The notes under the pieces: generated by a model
The model's database searches: none
What the model saw: only the letters and a program-made list of their open reading frames with translations
Told to the model about the DNA's origin: nothing
NCBI RefSeq assembly: GCF_029428875.1
Contig: NZ_JAJSOO010000001.1
Location: 5,456,001 to 5,520,000, forward strand
From: Streptomyces sp. JH34
GTDB lineage: Bacteria > Actinomycetota > Actinomycetes > Streptomycetales > Streptomycetaceae
DNA length: 64,000 bases
Reading direction: 5' to 3'
Position numbers and translations under genes: made by a program
Part shown: in pieces, positions 33,314 to 42,298 of the stretch
Numbering within the stretch: position 1 is the stretch's first letter
How the letters are laid out: the number at the start of each line of letters is the position of its first letter

Positions 33314-34456
33314 ATGGACAAGACGCTGATCGTGACGAACGACTTCCCGCCCCGGCCCGGCGGTATCCAGGCCTTCCTGCACAACATGGCGCTCCGCATG
33401 GACCCCGAGCGGCTCGTCGTCTACGCCTCCACCTGGAAGCGTGGCGCGGAGGGCGCGGAGGCCACCGCCGCCTTCGACGCCGAGCAGCCGTTCACCGTCG
33501 TACGCGACCGTACGACGATGCTCCTGCCCACGCCGCGGGTCACCCGGCAGGCCGTCCGGCTGCTGCGCGAGCACGGCTGCTCCTCCGTGTGGTTCGGTGC
33601 CGCCGCCCCGCTGGGTCTCATGGCGCCCGCGCTGCGCAGGGCCGGTGCCCGCCGCCTCGTCGCCACCACGCACGGCCACGAGGCCGGCTGGGCCCAGCTG
33701 CCCGCGTCCAGGCAGCTGCTGCGCCGTATCGGCGAGGGCACCGACACCCTCACCTACCTCGGCGAGTACACCCGGTCCAGGATCGCCGCGGCGCTCACCC
33801 CGGAGGCCGCCGGCCGCATGGTGCGGCTGCCGCCCGGGGTCGACGAGAAGACCTTCCACCCGGCCTCCGGCGGAGACCTGGTCAGGGCGGGGCTGGGACT
33901 CACGGACAGGCCCGTCATCGTGTGCGTGTCACGGCTCGTGCCGCGCAAGGGCCAGGACACCCTCATCCTGGCCATGCCCGCCGTCCTGGCGCGGGTGCCG
34001 GACGCCGTCCTGCTCGTCGTGGGCGGCGGTCCGTACGCCGGGCAGCTGAAGAAGCTGGCGGCCGAGACCGGTGTCGAGGACTCCGTGCGTTTCACCGGCC
34101 CGGTGCCCTGGGAGGAGCTGCCCGCGCACTACGGCGCGGGCGACGTCTTCGCCATGCCCTGCCGGACCCGGCGCGGTGGACTCGACGTCGAGGGCCTCGG
34201 CATCGTCTACCTGGAGGCGTCGGCGACCGGGCTGCCCGTCGTCGCGGGGGACTCGGGCGGCGCCCCGGACGCCGTGCTCGACGGCGAGACCGGGTGGGTG
34301 GTGCGCGGCGGCTCCGCGGAGGAGTCCGCCGACCGCATCGTCACTCTGCTCCAGGACCCGGAGCTGCGCAGGAGCATGGGGGAGCGGGGCCGGGCGTGGG
34401 TCGAGGAGAAGTGGCGCTGGGACCTGCTCGCCGGACAGCTGAAGACGCTGCTCTGA
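33314..34456 (+). CDS. pimB: GT4 glycosyltransferase, PimB-like mannosyltransferase
   Basis: 380 residues. The N-terminus 'TLIVTNDFPPRPGGIQAFLHNMA' is nearly the same as in PimB' of corynebacteria and mycobacteria, which adds the second mannose to phosphatidylinositol mannoside from GDP-mannose. The GT4 C-terminal half has 'CVSRLVPRKGQDTLI' and the EX7E region 'EGLGIVYLEASATGLPVV'. It acts at the cytoplasmic membrane face. It is divergent from the membrane mannosyltransferase with 68 bp between. Orthology is by sequence look and synteny with Rv2188c. Confidence 0.88.
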   Translation: MDKTLIVTNDFPPRPGGIQAFLHNMALRMDPERLVVYASTWKRGAEGAEATAAFDAEQPFTVVRDRTTMLLPTPRVTRQAVRLLREHGCSSVWFGAAAPLGLMAPALRRAGARRLVATTHGHEAGWAQLPASRQLLRRIGEGTDTLTYLGEYTRSRIAAALTPEAAGRMVRLPPGVDEKTFHPASGGDLVRAGLGLTDRPVIVCVSRLVPRKGQDTLILAMPAVLARVPDAVLLVVGGGPYAGQLKKLAAETGVEDSVRFTGPVPWEELPAHYGAGDVFAMPCRTRRGGLDVEGLGIVYLEASATGLPVVAGDSGGAPDAVLDGETGWVVRGGSAEESADRIVTLLQDPELRRSMGERGRAWVEEKWRWDLLAGQLKTLL

Positions 34457-34465
34457 GCACATAGG

Positions 34466-34504
34466 AGGAGGGACCCGCACCGGTTGACCGGGCGGGTCCC
34501 TCCT
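34466..34504. terminator. Bidirectional terminator between pimB and acyl-CoA ligase
   Basis: A perfect 13-bp stem (34466-34478 with 34492-34504) lies between convergent genes; the loop itself can pair further. Confidence 0.82.
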
Positions 34505-34521
34505 GAGTACGTCCTGCGTGG

Positions 34522-36318
34522 TCAGCCGCGGTAGATCGACTCGACCTCGTCCGCGAAGTCCTTCGCCACGACGTTGCGCTTCAGCTTCAGCGACGGCGTG
34601 ATGTGACCGGCCTCCTCGGTGAACTGCGCTCCCAGCACGCGGAACTTGCGGACCGACTCCGCCTTGGACACCGCGGCGTTGCCGTCGTCCACCGCACGCT
34701 GCACCTCGGCCAGCAGCTCGGGGTCCTCGCGCAGCGAGAACGCCGTCGACCCGGCCGGCTTGCCGTTCTCCTCGGCCCAGCGGGAGAGGAACTCCTCGTC
34801 CAGGGTGAGCAGGGCGCCGACGAACGGCCGACCGTCGCCGACCACCATGCACTCGGCGACCAGGGCGTGCGCGCGGATCCGGTCCTCGATCACGGCCGGG
34901 GCGACGTTCTTGCCGCCCGCCGTGACGATGATCTCCTTCTTGCGGCCGGTGATCGCGAGATAGCCGTCCTCGTCGAGCGTGCCGATGTCACCCGTGTGGA
35001 ACCAGCCGTCGGCCAGCGCCTCGGCCGTCGCCGCCTCGTTCTTCCAGTAACCGGTGAACAGGTGCTCGCCGTGCAGCAGCACCTCGCCGTCGTCGGCGAT
35101 CCGCACCACCGAGCCCGGCAGAGGCTGGCCGACCGTGCCGATCTTCTGACGGTCCCACGGGTTGAACGCCGTGGCGGCGCACGACTCGGTGAGCCCGTAG
35201 CCCTCCAGCACCGTGAAGCCGATACCGCGGAAGAAGTGCCCGAGCCGCTCGCCGAGCGGAGCGCCGCCGGAGATCGCGTACTCGCCGCGGCCCCCGAGCA
35301 CCGCGCGCAGCTTGCTGAACACCAGCTTGTCGAAGACCTTGTGTTTGACCCTCAGACCCATCGACGGGCCTTCCTGGGTCCCGAGCGCACGGCTGTACGC
35401 GATCGCCGTGTCGGCGGCACGGTCGAAGATCTTGCCCTTGCCGTCGGCCTGGGCCTTGGCCCGCGCCGAGTTGTAGACCTTCTCGAACACCCGCGGCACG
35501 CCGAGGATCAGCGTCGGCCGGAACGAGGCCAGCTCGTCGGTGAGGTTCTTGATGTCCGGCACGCAGCCGAGCTTGATCGGGGCCATCACCGAGGCGACCT
35601 CGACCAGCCGGCCGAAGACGTGCGCGGTGGGGAGGAAGAGCAGGACGGAACACTCGCCCGTACGGAAGAGGGGCTTGAGCCGCTCCACGATGTTGCCGCA
35701 CTCCGCGAAGAAACTGCGGTGGGTCAGCACGCAGCCCTTGGGGCGGCCGGTCGTGCCCGAGGTGTAGACGATCGTCGCCGGGTCGTCGGCCTTGGCACTC
35801 ACCATGCGCAGGTCCAGCGTCTCGTCGGAGACCCCGGCGCCCGCCGTCACGAGGTCGCCGACGGCGCCCCGGTCGATCTCCCACACGTGCTGCAGACCGG
35901 GCAGCCGGTCCCGCACCGAGGCGACGGACTCCCCGTGGGCGCCGCTCTCCACGACGACCGCGACCGCGCCGGAGTCGCCGAGTATCCACTGGACCTGCTC
36001 GGGGGAGCTGGTCTCGTACACCGGCACCGTGACGGCGCCGGCGCACCAGATGGCGAAGTCCAGCAGGACCCACTCGTAGCGGGTGCGGGACATGAGGGCG
36101 ACCCGGTCGCCTGGTTCGACACCCGACGCGATCAGGCCTCTGGCGGTGTCTCTGACCTCAGCGAGGAACTGGGTCGCCGTGACGTCCGTCCAGACGCCGG
36201 CCACCTTCCGGCTCATCACCGCGACGTCGGGATGCTGAGCGGCGTTGCGGCGGATGAGATCCGTCAGGTTGCCGTCCGCAGGGACCTCGTACAGGGCCGG
36301 AAGGCTGAACTCGCGCAA
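34522..36318 (-). CDS. Long-chain fatty acid-CoA ligase (FadD15-like)
   Basis: 598 residues of the AMP-forming ANL superfamily. The P-loop 'VYTSGTTGRPKG' (about 187-198), the 'GYGLTESCAATAFN' motif (about 375) and the C-terminal 'GWFHTGDIG' and 'GRKKEIIV' motifs are all present. It activates long-chain fatty acids to acyl-CoA. Length and the insert between P-loop and core fit FadD15 (Rv2187), which is also next to pimB in mycobacteria. A 280-bp region to the divergent phosphoesterase gene carries the promoters of both; no clear box was recognised there. Confidence 0.93.
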   Translation of the reverse strand: MREFSLPALYEVPADGNLTDLIRRNAAQHPDVAVMSRKVAGVWTDVTATQFLAEVRDTARGLIASGVEPGDRVALMSRTRYEWVLLDFAIWCAGAVTVPVYETSSPEQVQWILGDSGAVAVVVESGAHGESVASVRDRLPGLQHVWEIDRGAVGDLVTAGAGVSDETLDLRMVSAKADDPATIVYTSGTTGRPKGCVLTHRSFFAECGNIVERLKPLFRTGECSVLLFLPTAHVFGRLVEVASVMAPIKLGCVPDIKNLTDELASFRPTLILGVPRVFEKVYNSARAKAQADGKGKIFDRAADTAIAYSRALGTQEGPSMGLRVKHKVFDKLVFSKLRAVLGGRGEYAISGGAPLGERLGHFFRGIGFTVLEGYGLTESCAATAFNPWDRQKIGTVGQPLPGSVVRIADDGEVLLHGEHLFTGYWKNEAATAEALADGWFHTGDIGTLDEDGYLAITGRKKEIIVTAGGKNVAPAVIEDRIRAHALVAECMVVGDGRPFVGALLTLDEEFLSRWAEENGKPAGSTAFSLREDPELLAEVQRAVDDGNAAVSKAESVRKFRVLGAQFTEEAGHITPSLKLKRNVVAKDFADEVESIYRG

Positions 36319-36597
36319 GACTGCTGCTCCTCATCGGGCTCCGGTTCCACGGCTCTGTGCGACGTACCGGATCGGTCCAAGACTGGCAGATGCTCGGTGG
36401 GGTGAGCACGACTGGACTGGCGGGACGTTACCCACCGGTACTGGTTCCGGAAAGGGGGTTCCGGCCAGATGTCTTATGCATCACACATATCCGCGGTCCT
36501 TCGGCGCACATTAGTCCACCCGTGTCCGGATCCGGAAGTAACCGCAGGTCCGACGCCCTCTACCCAGAGCGGCGCGCCGCGACCTAGGGTGATCTCC

Positions 36598-37407
36598 ATG
36601 CGAGTCGGCACACCCCTGAATCAGCACACGACCCCCACCCGGCGGACACGCGTGCACGTCGTCAGCGACGTGCACGGGAACGCGGAGGCGCTGGCCCGCG
36701 CCGGGGACGGCGCGGACGCGCTGATCTGCCTGGGGGACCTGGTCCTCTTCCTCGACTACGCCGACCACTCGCGCGGCATCTTCCCCGACCTGTTCGGCGT
36801 CGCCAACGCCCACCGCATCGTCGAGCTGCGCACCGCGCGCCGCTTCGAGGAGGCACGCGCCTTCGGCCGTGAACTGTGGGCCGGCCTGGACCGCAACGCG
36901 GCCATCCTGTCCGCCGTGCGCAAGCAGTACGCCGAGCTGTTCGCCGTGATGCCCACCCCTACTTACGCCACCTACGGCAACGTCGACGTGCCCACGCTCT
37001 GGCCCGAGTACGCCCGTTCCGGTACGACCGTGCTGGACGGCGAGCGTGCGGAGATCGGAGGCCGGGTCTTCGGATTCGTCGGAGGCGGCCTCAGGACCCC
37101 GATGAACACCCCGTACGAGATCAGCGACGAGGAGTACGCCGCCAAGGTCGAGGCGCTCGGCCCGGTGGACGTCCTGTGCTCGCACATCCCGCCGGAGGTC
37201 CCGGAGCTGACGTACGACACCGTGGCCCGGCGCTTCGAGCGCGGCAGCAGCGCGCTCCTGGCAGCCATCCGCCGCACCCGCCCCCGCTACGCGCTCTTCG
37301 GTCACGTCCACCAGCCGCTGGTCCGCCGGATGCGGATCGGTGTCACCGAGTGCGTCAACGTCGGCCACTTCGCGTCGAGCGGGCGTCCCTGGGCCCTGGA
37401 GTGGTGA
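36598..37407 (+). CDS. Calcineurin-like metallophosphoesterase
   Basis: 269 residues from ATG 36598. Metal-binding motifs in order: 'VVSDVHGNAEAL' (D-x-H), 'ICLGDLV' (GD), 'TYGNVDVP' (GN), 'CSHIPPEV' and 'LFGHVHQP' (GHxH). It lies in the cytosol and likely hydrolyses a phosphate ester or nucleotide. An upstream in-frame ATG (36469) would add a region that looks non-coding. The 121-bp gap to the next gene lacks a strong terminator, so read-through is possible. Confidence 0.85.
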   Translation: MRVGTPLNQHTTPTRRTRVHVVSDVHGNAEALARAGDGADALICLGDLVLFLDYADHSRGIFPDLFGVANAHRIVELRTARRFEEARAFGRELWAGLDRNAAILSAVRKQYAELFAVMPTPTYATYGNVDVPTLWPEYARSGTTVLDGERAEIGGRVFGFVGGGLRTPMNTPYEISDEEYAAKVEALGPVDVLCSHIPPEVPELTYDTVARRFERGSSALLAAIRRTRPRYALFGHVHQPLVRRMRIGVTECVNVGHFASSGRPWALEW

Positions 37408-37527
37408 GCGACACGGCGAACGGCCCCGGGCCGGGGCGCGGACGGGAGGGTCACCGGCACGCGATAGCCTGCACGTGGCAGGCCTCTGCCGAACGCGACC
37501 GGTACACCGCACTGGAGGGCCACGGCG

Positions 37528-37977
37528 ATGGCTGAACACACCAGCTCGAGCATCACGATCGAGGCGGCACCGGCCGACGTCATGGGAGTGATCGCCGACT
37601 TCGCCCGCTATCCGGAATGGACCGGCGAGGTGAAGGAGGCCGAGATCCTGGCCACCGACGCCCAGGGCCGCGCCGAACAGGTCCGCCTCGTCCTGGACGC
37701 CGGAGCGATCAAGGACGACCACGTCCTCTCCTACACCTGGAACAGCGAGTACGAGGTCGACTGGACCCTCGTCAAGTCCCAGATGCTCCGCGCGCTGGAC
37801 GGCAGTTACGCCCTGGCGCCTCTCGGCGACGGCGACCGCACCCAGGTCACCTACCGGCTCGCCGTCGACGTCAAGATCCCGCTGCTCGGCATGATCAAGC
37901 GCAAGGCCGAGAAGGTCATCATCGACCGGGCCCTCGCCGGGCTGAAGAAGCGCGTCGAATCCGTCCCGAAGGCCTGA
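37528..37977 (+). CDS. SRPBCC (START/cyclase-like) family protein
   Basis: 149 residues with the helix-grip fold pattern: an N-terminal strand 'SSITIEAAPADVMGVIADFARYPEW' and a long C-terminal helix. It likely binds a hydrophobic ligand. The related Rv2185c lies beside an ArsA-like gene in mycobacteria, as here, where the next start is 5 bp away. ATG 37528 has GGAGGGCCACGGCG upstream. Ligand unknown. Confidence 0.85.
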   Translation: MAEHTSSSITIEAAPADVMGVIADFARYPEWTGEVKEAEILATDAQGRAEQVRLVLDAGAIKDDHVLSYTWNSEYEVDWTLVKSQMLRALDGSYALAPLGDGDRTQVTYRLAVDVKIPLLGMIKRKAEKVIIDRALAGLKKRVESVPKA

Positions 37978-37981
37978 TCAC

Positions 37982-39163
37982 GTGCGTACGGTCCTCGTCA
38001 CCGGCCCCGGCGGCGCAGGCCGTACCACCGTCGCCGCGGCGACCGCGCTCGCCTCGGCGCGCGCCGGCCGCCGCACACTCCTGGTCTCCGCCGACGCGGT
38101 GCCGGCCCTCCCCGCGGGAGCCGAGGCCACCGAGGTCACCGAGCGGCTGGCCTGCGTCCGCATCGACTCCGCCGCGCACTTCCGCGACGAACTCATCGAG
38201 CTCCAGGACCGGGCCTCCGGGGTGCTCGACCTGCTCGGAGCCAACCGGCTCGACGCCGAGGAACTCACCGAACTGCCGGGCAGCGCACAGCTCGCCCATC
38301 TGCACGCCCTGCGTCGCGCCGCCGAGGGCGACTGGGCCGAGGACGGCCACGAGGTCCTCGTCGTCGACCTGCCCCCGCTCACCGACGCCCTCGCACTCCT
38401 CGCCCTGCCGGGTCAGCTGCGCCGCTATCTGCGACGCCTCCTGCCCAGGGAACGCCAGGCCGCCCGTGCCCTGCGCCCCGTGCTCGCCCAGCTCGCCGGC
38501 GTCCCCATGCCCGCCCAGTGGCTGTACGAGGCGGCCGCCCGCAAGGACGCCGAACTGGCCGCCGTCGAGGCCCTCGTCGCGGACGACGCGACGACCGTGC
38601 GGCTCGTCGCCGAACCCGGGCGGGCCGCCGGCGAAGCGCTGAGCTCCGCCCGCACCGGACTCGCCCTCCACGGACTGCGCGTCGACTCGGTCGTGGCCTC
38701 CCGGGTCCTGCCCCGCCACTCCGCCGACCCCTGGTTCGCCGATCTCGCCGCCCGGCAGGAGAAGTGCCTGGACCACTGGCACCAGGAGTGGGAGCCCGGG
38801 GTCTCCGTGCGCGAGAGCGCGCACCTCGGCCGCGAACCGCGCACCCTCGAGGACCTGGCTCTGCTCGCCGGGGCCGGCGCACCGGACGACCGCGCGCCGG
38901 GACACGCCGGGGGCCCCTGGTGGACGGAGAAGGCGGAGGACGGTGTCATCTCCTGGTGCCTGCCGCTGCCCGGGGCGGTCAAGGAGGACCTCAGGCTCGT
39001 CCGGCGCGGCGACGAACTGCTCCTGACCGCAGGGCCGTTCCACCGGATCGTGCGCCTGGAGTCCGCCCTGCGCCGCTGCACCGTCTCCGGAGCCGCGCTG
39101 GCGGACGGCGTCCTGCGTGTCCGGTTCACGCCTGACCCCGCGCTCTGGCCCCGGACACAATGA
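37982..39163 (+). CDS. ArsA/GET3-like P-loop ATPase
   Basis: 393 residues. The deviant Walker A motif 'GPGGAGRTTVAAATALA' (about 8-24) and a 'VLVVDLPPLTDAL' switch-like strand near 125 place it in the ArsA/GET3 group. There are no cysteines arranged for arsenite binding and no ArsB pump nearby, so arsenic transport is unlikely. The C-terminal beta-rich part resembles ArsA-like proteins of actinobacteria. GTG 37982 lies 5 bp after the SRPBCC stop, so the two are coupled. Possible role in handling a hydrophobic cargo or membrane protein (inference). Confidence 0.83.
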   Translation: MRTVLVTGPGGAGRTTVAAATALASARAGRRTLLVSADAVPALPAGAEATEVTERLACVRIDSAAHFRDELIELQDRASGVLDLLGANRLDAEELTELPGSAQLAHLHALRRAAEGDWAEDGHEVLVVDLPPLTDALALLALPGQLRRYLRRLLPRERQAARALRPVLAQLAGVPMPAQWLYEAAARKDAELAAVEALVADDATTVRLVAEPGRAAGEALSSARTGLALHGLRVDSVVASRVLPRHSADPWFADLAARQEKCLDHWHQEWEPGVSVRESAHLGREPRTLEDLALLAGAGAPDDRAPGHAGGPWWTEKAEDGVISWCLPLPGAVKEDLRLVRRGDELLLTAGPFHRIVRLESALRRCTVSGAALADGVLRVRFTPDPALWPRTQ

Positions 39164-39243
39164 ACGGCGTACCACCGTTCGGGTAACGTCGGTAGTACGT
39201 GGCCCGTACGGTCGCGCAGGCAACCGCGTCGCAGGAGTCCGCC

Positions 39244-39735
39244 ATGAGTGAATCCACCGATCGTCCCGTCGACGACGACGCGTGGGCGGAGGCCTGCGCC
39301 GAGGACTTCGAGGCGGAGAAGGCCCGCCGCCGGGCGCAGTACGGACAGCAGCCCGGCTCCGCCGCGGAGGAACTGCGCAGACTGATCGACGCGGTGGCCG
39401 ACAAGGTCTCCTCGCTGCAGTCGCCGCTGCTCGGCATGGCGGCGCAGGGCACCGTCCAGCAGGTGATCCGGCAGGCGAAGTCCGCCGTCGAGCCCGTCAT
39501 CGAGCGCAACCCGGAAGTATTCGACCATCTCGCCGCCGCGGGGAACGAACTCCTCGCCGCCTACCGCACCGCGGTCGAGGGCCAGGAGAACCGCTGGACC
39601 CGTGGCACCGAGGGCGCCGGAGGCACCTCGGGCGGCACCGGAAACACCACCGGACCCGGGAAGAAGGCGGCCGAGGACCCCTCGGACCCGCGTGACGAGG
39701 GCACCGGCGGCAGCGAGCACATCGACCTGGACTGA
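39244..39735 (+). CDS. DUF5304-type hypothetical protein
   Basis: 163 residues from ATG 39244, with GCAGGAG upstream. An acidic N-terminus ('STDRPVDDDAWAEACAEDFEAEK') leads to an amphipathic helical middle (about 50-115) and a Gly/Thr-rich disordered tail. Conserved next to glucokinase in Streptomyces; function unknown to me. It is 75 bp before glkA. Confidence 0.75.
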   Translation: MSESTDRPVDDDAWAEACAEDFEAEKARRRAQYGQQPGSAAEELRRLIDAVADKVSSLQSPLLGMAAQGTVQQVIRQAKSAVEPVIERNPEVFDHLAAAGNELLAAYRTAVEGQENRWTRGTEGAGGTSGGTGNTTGPGKKAAEDPSDPRDEGTGGSEHIDLD

Positions 39736-39810
39736 CCCTGGGAAGGAAATACCCGTCCCCGGCTCGGGTACGGTTGGCCGTAGCGGGGCTCGACCGAAAC
39801 TGAGGGATTC

Positions 39811-40752
39811 ATGGGACTCACCATCGGCGTCGATATCGGCGGCACGAAGATCGCGGCTGGAGTGGTCGACGAAGAGGGCCGGATCCTCTCGACGTTCAAG
39901 GTATCGACCCCGCCGACCGCCGAAGGCATCGTGGACGCGATCAGCGCCGCCGTGGCCGGAGCGAGCGAGGGGCACGACGTCGAGGCGGTGGGCATCGGCG
40001 CGGCCGGATACGTCGACGACAAGCGTGCCACCGTGCTGTTCGCCCCGAACATCAACTGGCGCCACGAGCCGCTCAAGGACAAGGTCGAACAGCGCGTCGG
40101 CCTGCCCGTCGTCGTCGAGAACGACGCCAACGCCGCGGCCTGGGGCGAATACCGCTTCGGCGCCGGCCAGGGGCACGACGACGTCATCTGCATCACGCTC
40201 GGTACCGGCCTGGGCGGCGGCATCATCATCGGCAACAAGCTGCGCCGCGGCCGCTTCGGTGTGGCGGCGGAATTCGGTCACATCCGGGTCGTCCCGGACG
40301 GGCTGCTCTGCGGCTGCGGCAGCCAGGGCTGCTGGGAGCAGTACGCCTCCGGGCGCGCGCTCGTGCGATACGCGAAGCAGCGCGCCAACGCCACCCCGGA
40401 GAACGCCCAGATCCTGCTGGGGCTGGGTGACGGCACCGTGGAGGGCATCGAGGGCAAGCACATCAGCCAGGCCGCCCGGCAGGGCTGCCCGGTGGCCGTC
40501 GACTCCTTCCGTGAGCTGGCCCGCTGGGCCGGAGCCGGTCTGGCCGACCTCGCCTCGCTCTTCGACCCGTCCGCGTTCATCGTCGGCGGCGGCGTCTCGG
40601 ACGAGGGCGAGCTGGTCCTCGACCCGATCCGCAAGTCGTTCCGGCGCTGGCTGATCGGCGGCGAGTGGCGCCCGCACGCCCAGGTCCTCGCGGCCCAACT
40701 GGGCGGCAAGGCAGGCCTGGTGGGCGCTGCGGACCTGGCGCGCCAGGGCTGA
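39811..40752 (+). CDS. glkA: ROK-family glucokinase
   Basis: 313 residues. The phosphate-binding 'GVDIGGTKIAAG' (residues 6-17), the catalytic Asp in 'VVENDANAAAWGE' (about 105) and the ROK zinc motif 'GHIRV...CGCGSQGCWE' (about 150-170) are all present. It phosphorylates glucose with ATP and in Streptomyces is also central to carbon catabolite repression. The start ATG 39811 has CTGAGGG upstream. The DUF5304 gene upstream is also its neighbour in S. coelicolor. Confidence 0.95.
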   Translation: MGLTIGVDIGGTKIAAGVVDEEGRILSTFKVSTPPTAEGIVDAISAAVAGASEGHDVEAVGIGAAGYVDDKRATVLFAPNINWRHEPLKDKVEQRVGLPVVVENDANAAAWGEYRFGAGQGHDDVICITLGTGLGGGIIIGNKLRRGRFGVAAEFGHIRVVPDGLLCGCGSQGCWEQYASGRALVRYAKQRANATPENAQILLGLGDGTVEGIEGKHISQAARQGCPVAVDSFRELARWAGAGLADLASLFDPSAFIVGGGVSDEGELVLDPIRKSFRRWLIGGEWRPHAQVLAAQLGGKAGLVGAADLARQG

Positions 40753-40770
40753 GCCCACCCCGTTCCGTCC

Positions 40771-40806
40771 GACGCCCGTCGCGCCCTCCGGGGAGCGGCG
40801 GGCGTC
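40771..40806 (+). terminator. Hairpin after glkA
   Basis: GACGCCCG (40771-40778) pairs with CGGGCGTC (40799-40806), with inner pairing possible. No T-run. It overlaps the space before the next gene, so it is a weak call. Confidence 0.4.
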
Positions 40807-40815
40807 CGTCGTATC

Positions 40816-41586
40816 GTGCGTCCCATGGTCACGACGCCGATGCCGCTGCCCGACTCCCGTACCGAGCCGGACGGTTCAGCCGTCATCCGGGTGCTCAGCT
40901 ACAACGTCCGCTCGATGCAGGACGACACCGAGGCGCTGGCCCGTGTCATCCGCGCCTGCGCACCCGACCTGGTGTGCGTGCAGGAGGCCCCCCGCTTCTT
41001 CCGCTGGCGCAAGGCGGCGGCCCGGCTCGCCGCCATGACGGACCTGGTGATCCTCAGCGGCGGTGCCACGGCGGCCGGCCCCCTGCTGCTCTGCTCCCTG
41101 CGCGCCACCGTGGAACACACGGAGGACGTCCTGCTGCCGCTCACCCCGGGGCTGCACCGCAGGGGCCTGGCCACGGCGGTGGTACGGATCGCGGGGGCGC
41201 GGCTCGGCGTCGTGAGCTGCCACCTCAGCCTGCAGCGGGAGGAGCGCCGGGCACAGGCGGGGATGCTGCTGGACCGGGTCGACGCGATGGGTGTCCCGCA
41301 CGCCGTCGTGGCCGGCGACCTCAACGACGTACCCGAGGGGGGCGCCTTCCGGCAGCTGGCCGGGCGGCTCCAGGACTGCCGGGCCGTACGGCCCTGGGGC
41401 GGCGAGCTCACCTTCCCGCCCGGCTCGCCCCGCAAGCGGATCGACGCGGTGTTCGCGACCGGCGGCATCCAGGTGCTCGGCTGCGGCGTCCCCGCCGACC
41501 TGCCCGGCGTCACCGGCGAGGACCTGCGGGCGGCGACGGACCATCTGCCCGTGCTCGCCGCCCTCAGGGTGCCCGCCGGGAGCTGA
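40816..41586 (+). CDS. Endonuclease/exonuclease/phosphatase (EEP) family protein
   Basis: 256 residues. Motifs of the EEP fold: 'RVLSYNVRSM' (Asn), 'VCVQEAPRF' (Glu, metal), 'SCHLSLQREERRAQ' (His), 'VAGDLNDVPEG' (Asp-x-Asn) and 'ATDHLPVLA' (Asp-His). No signal peptide is seen. It hydrolyses a phosphodiester or phosphomonoester; substrate unknown. Start GTG 40816 or ATG 40825. Confidence 0.85.
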   Translation: MRPMVTTPMPLPDSRTEPDGSAVIRVLSYNVRSMQDDTEALARVIRACAPDLVCVQEAPRFFRWRKAAARLAAMTDLVILSGGATAAGPLLLCSLRATVEHTEDVLLPLTPGLHRRGLATAVVRIAGARLGVVSCHLSLQREERRAQAGMLLDRVDAMGVPHAVVAGDLNDVPEGGAFRQLAGRLQDCRAVRPWGGELTFPPGSPRKRIDAVFATGGIQVLGCGVPADLPGVTGEDLRAATDHLPVLAALRVPAGS

Positions 41587-41626
41587 GCCAGGGCCGTGCC
41601 GGGGCTGTGGCCGCCTCCGCCGCGCG

Positions 41627-42298
41627 TCAGACGACCGCGCCGCGGCCCGGGTCGTCGTCCTCCTCGTCGTCGTGGGGCATGCGCGCCACCAGGGTGGCGA
41701 AGCCGCCGAGGAAGCCGCCGATGGAGAGCGTGGTCAGCCACCACGTCATCTCCCACTGCATCAGCACCGCGACCAGCATGAGCACCGGGCCGCCGACGAC
41801 CGCGAGCCATGCGAACTTCGCCGTCACATCGGCCTCGGGGAGCGGCGGCGGCTCCGGCGGGACGAAGTGCCCCTCCTCGCTGTCGTCCGCCTCGTCGGTG
41901 TCGCCGTCCCCGGGTTCCGCCAGGCCGTAGTCGCGCGGCCCCGCGACCCCGGGGGCGAAGACGACCGAACCACCGAGGGGCTTCTTCTCCGGCGGCGCGC
42001 CGGAGGTCTTCCCATCCACGCCCTTGTCCGCGTCGTCGCCCGCGCCGGACTCCGGGCCCGGGTCCAGGACGTTGAGCTGGTCGTCCTCCAGCAGCGCCAG
42101 ATCCTCGATCGACTTGAACGGCTTGGCGCCCGGCGGGTCCGGCGGCTCCTCGCCGTATCCCGCGACGATCGCCTCCCAGGCCGCGGCCTCGTCGAGCGGC
42201 CGGGCCCCCTCCGTACCCTCGGGGACGGCCGTCCCCTCCGTGGGGCGCGGTTCGCGCTCCTCGTCACTGCCCGCGCGCTCCGCGTCGTGCTCAGCCAC
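41627..42298 (-). CDS. Hypothetical protein with two C-terminal membrane helices
   Basis: 223 residues from GTG 42298; the longer frame to 42487 lies inside the esterase gene. An acidic, Pro/Gly/Asp-rich N-terminal region (1 to about 150) is followed by helices at about 157-177 ('AWLAVVGGPVLMLVAVLM') and 183-204. A DUF-like conserved Streptomyces protein of unknown role. Its start overlaps the end of the esterase gene by 8 bp, which suggests one transcript. Confidence 0.75.
   Translation of the reverse strand: MAEHDAERAGSDEEREPRPTEGTAVPEGTEGARPLDEAAAWEAIVAGYGEEPPDPPGAKPFKSIEDLALLEDDQLNVLDPGPESGAGDDADKGVDGKTSGAPPEKKPLGGSVVFAPGVAGPRDYGLAEPGDGDTDEADDSEEGHFVPPEPPPLPEADVTAKFAWLAVVGGPVLMLVAVLMQWEMTWWLTTLSIGGFLGGFATLVARMPHDDEEDDDPGRGAVV

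Noticed and set aside
38425..40758. 777-residue minus-strand frame opposite the ArsA-like, DUF5304 and glkA genes
   Set aside because: Covers three real genes on the other strand and has no recognisable motif.
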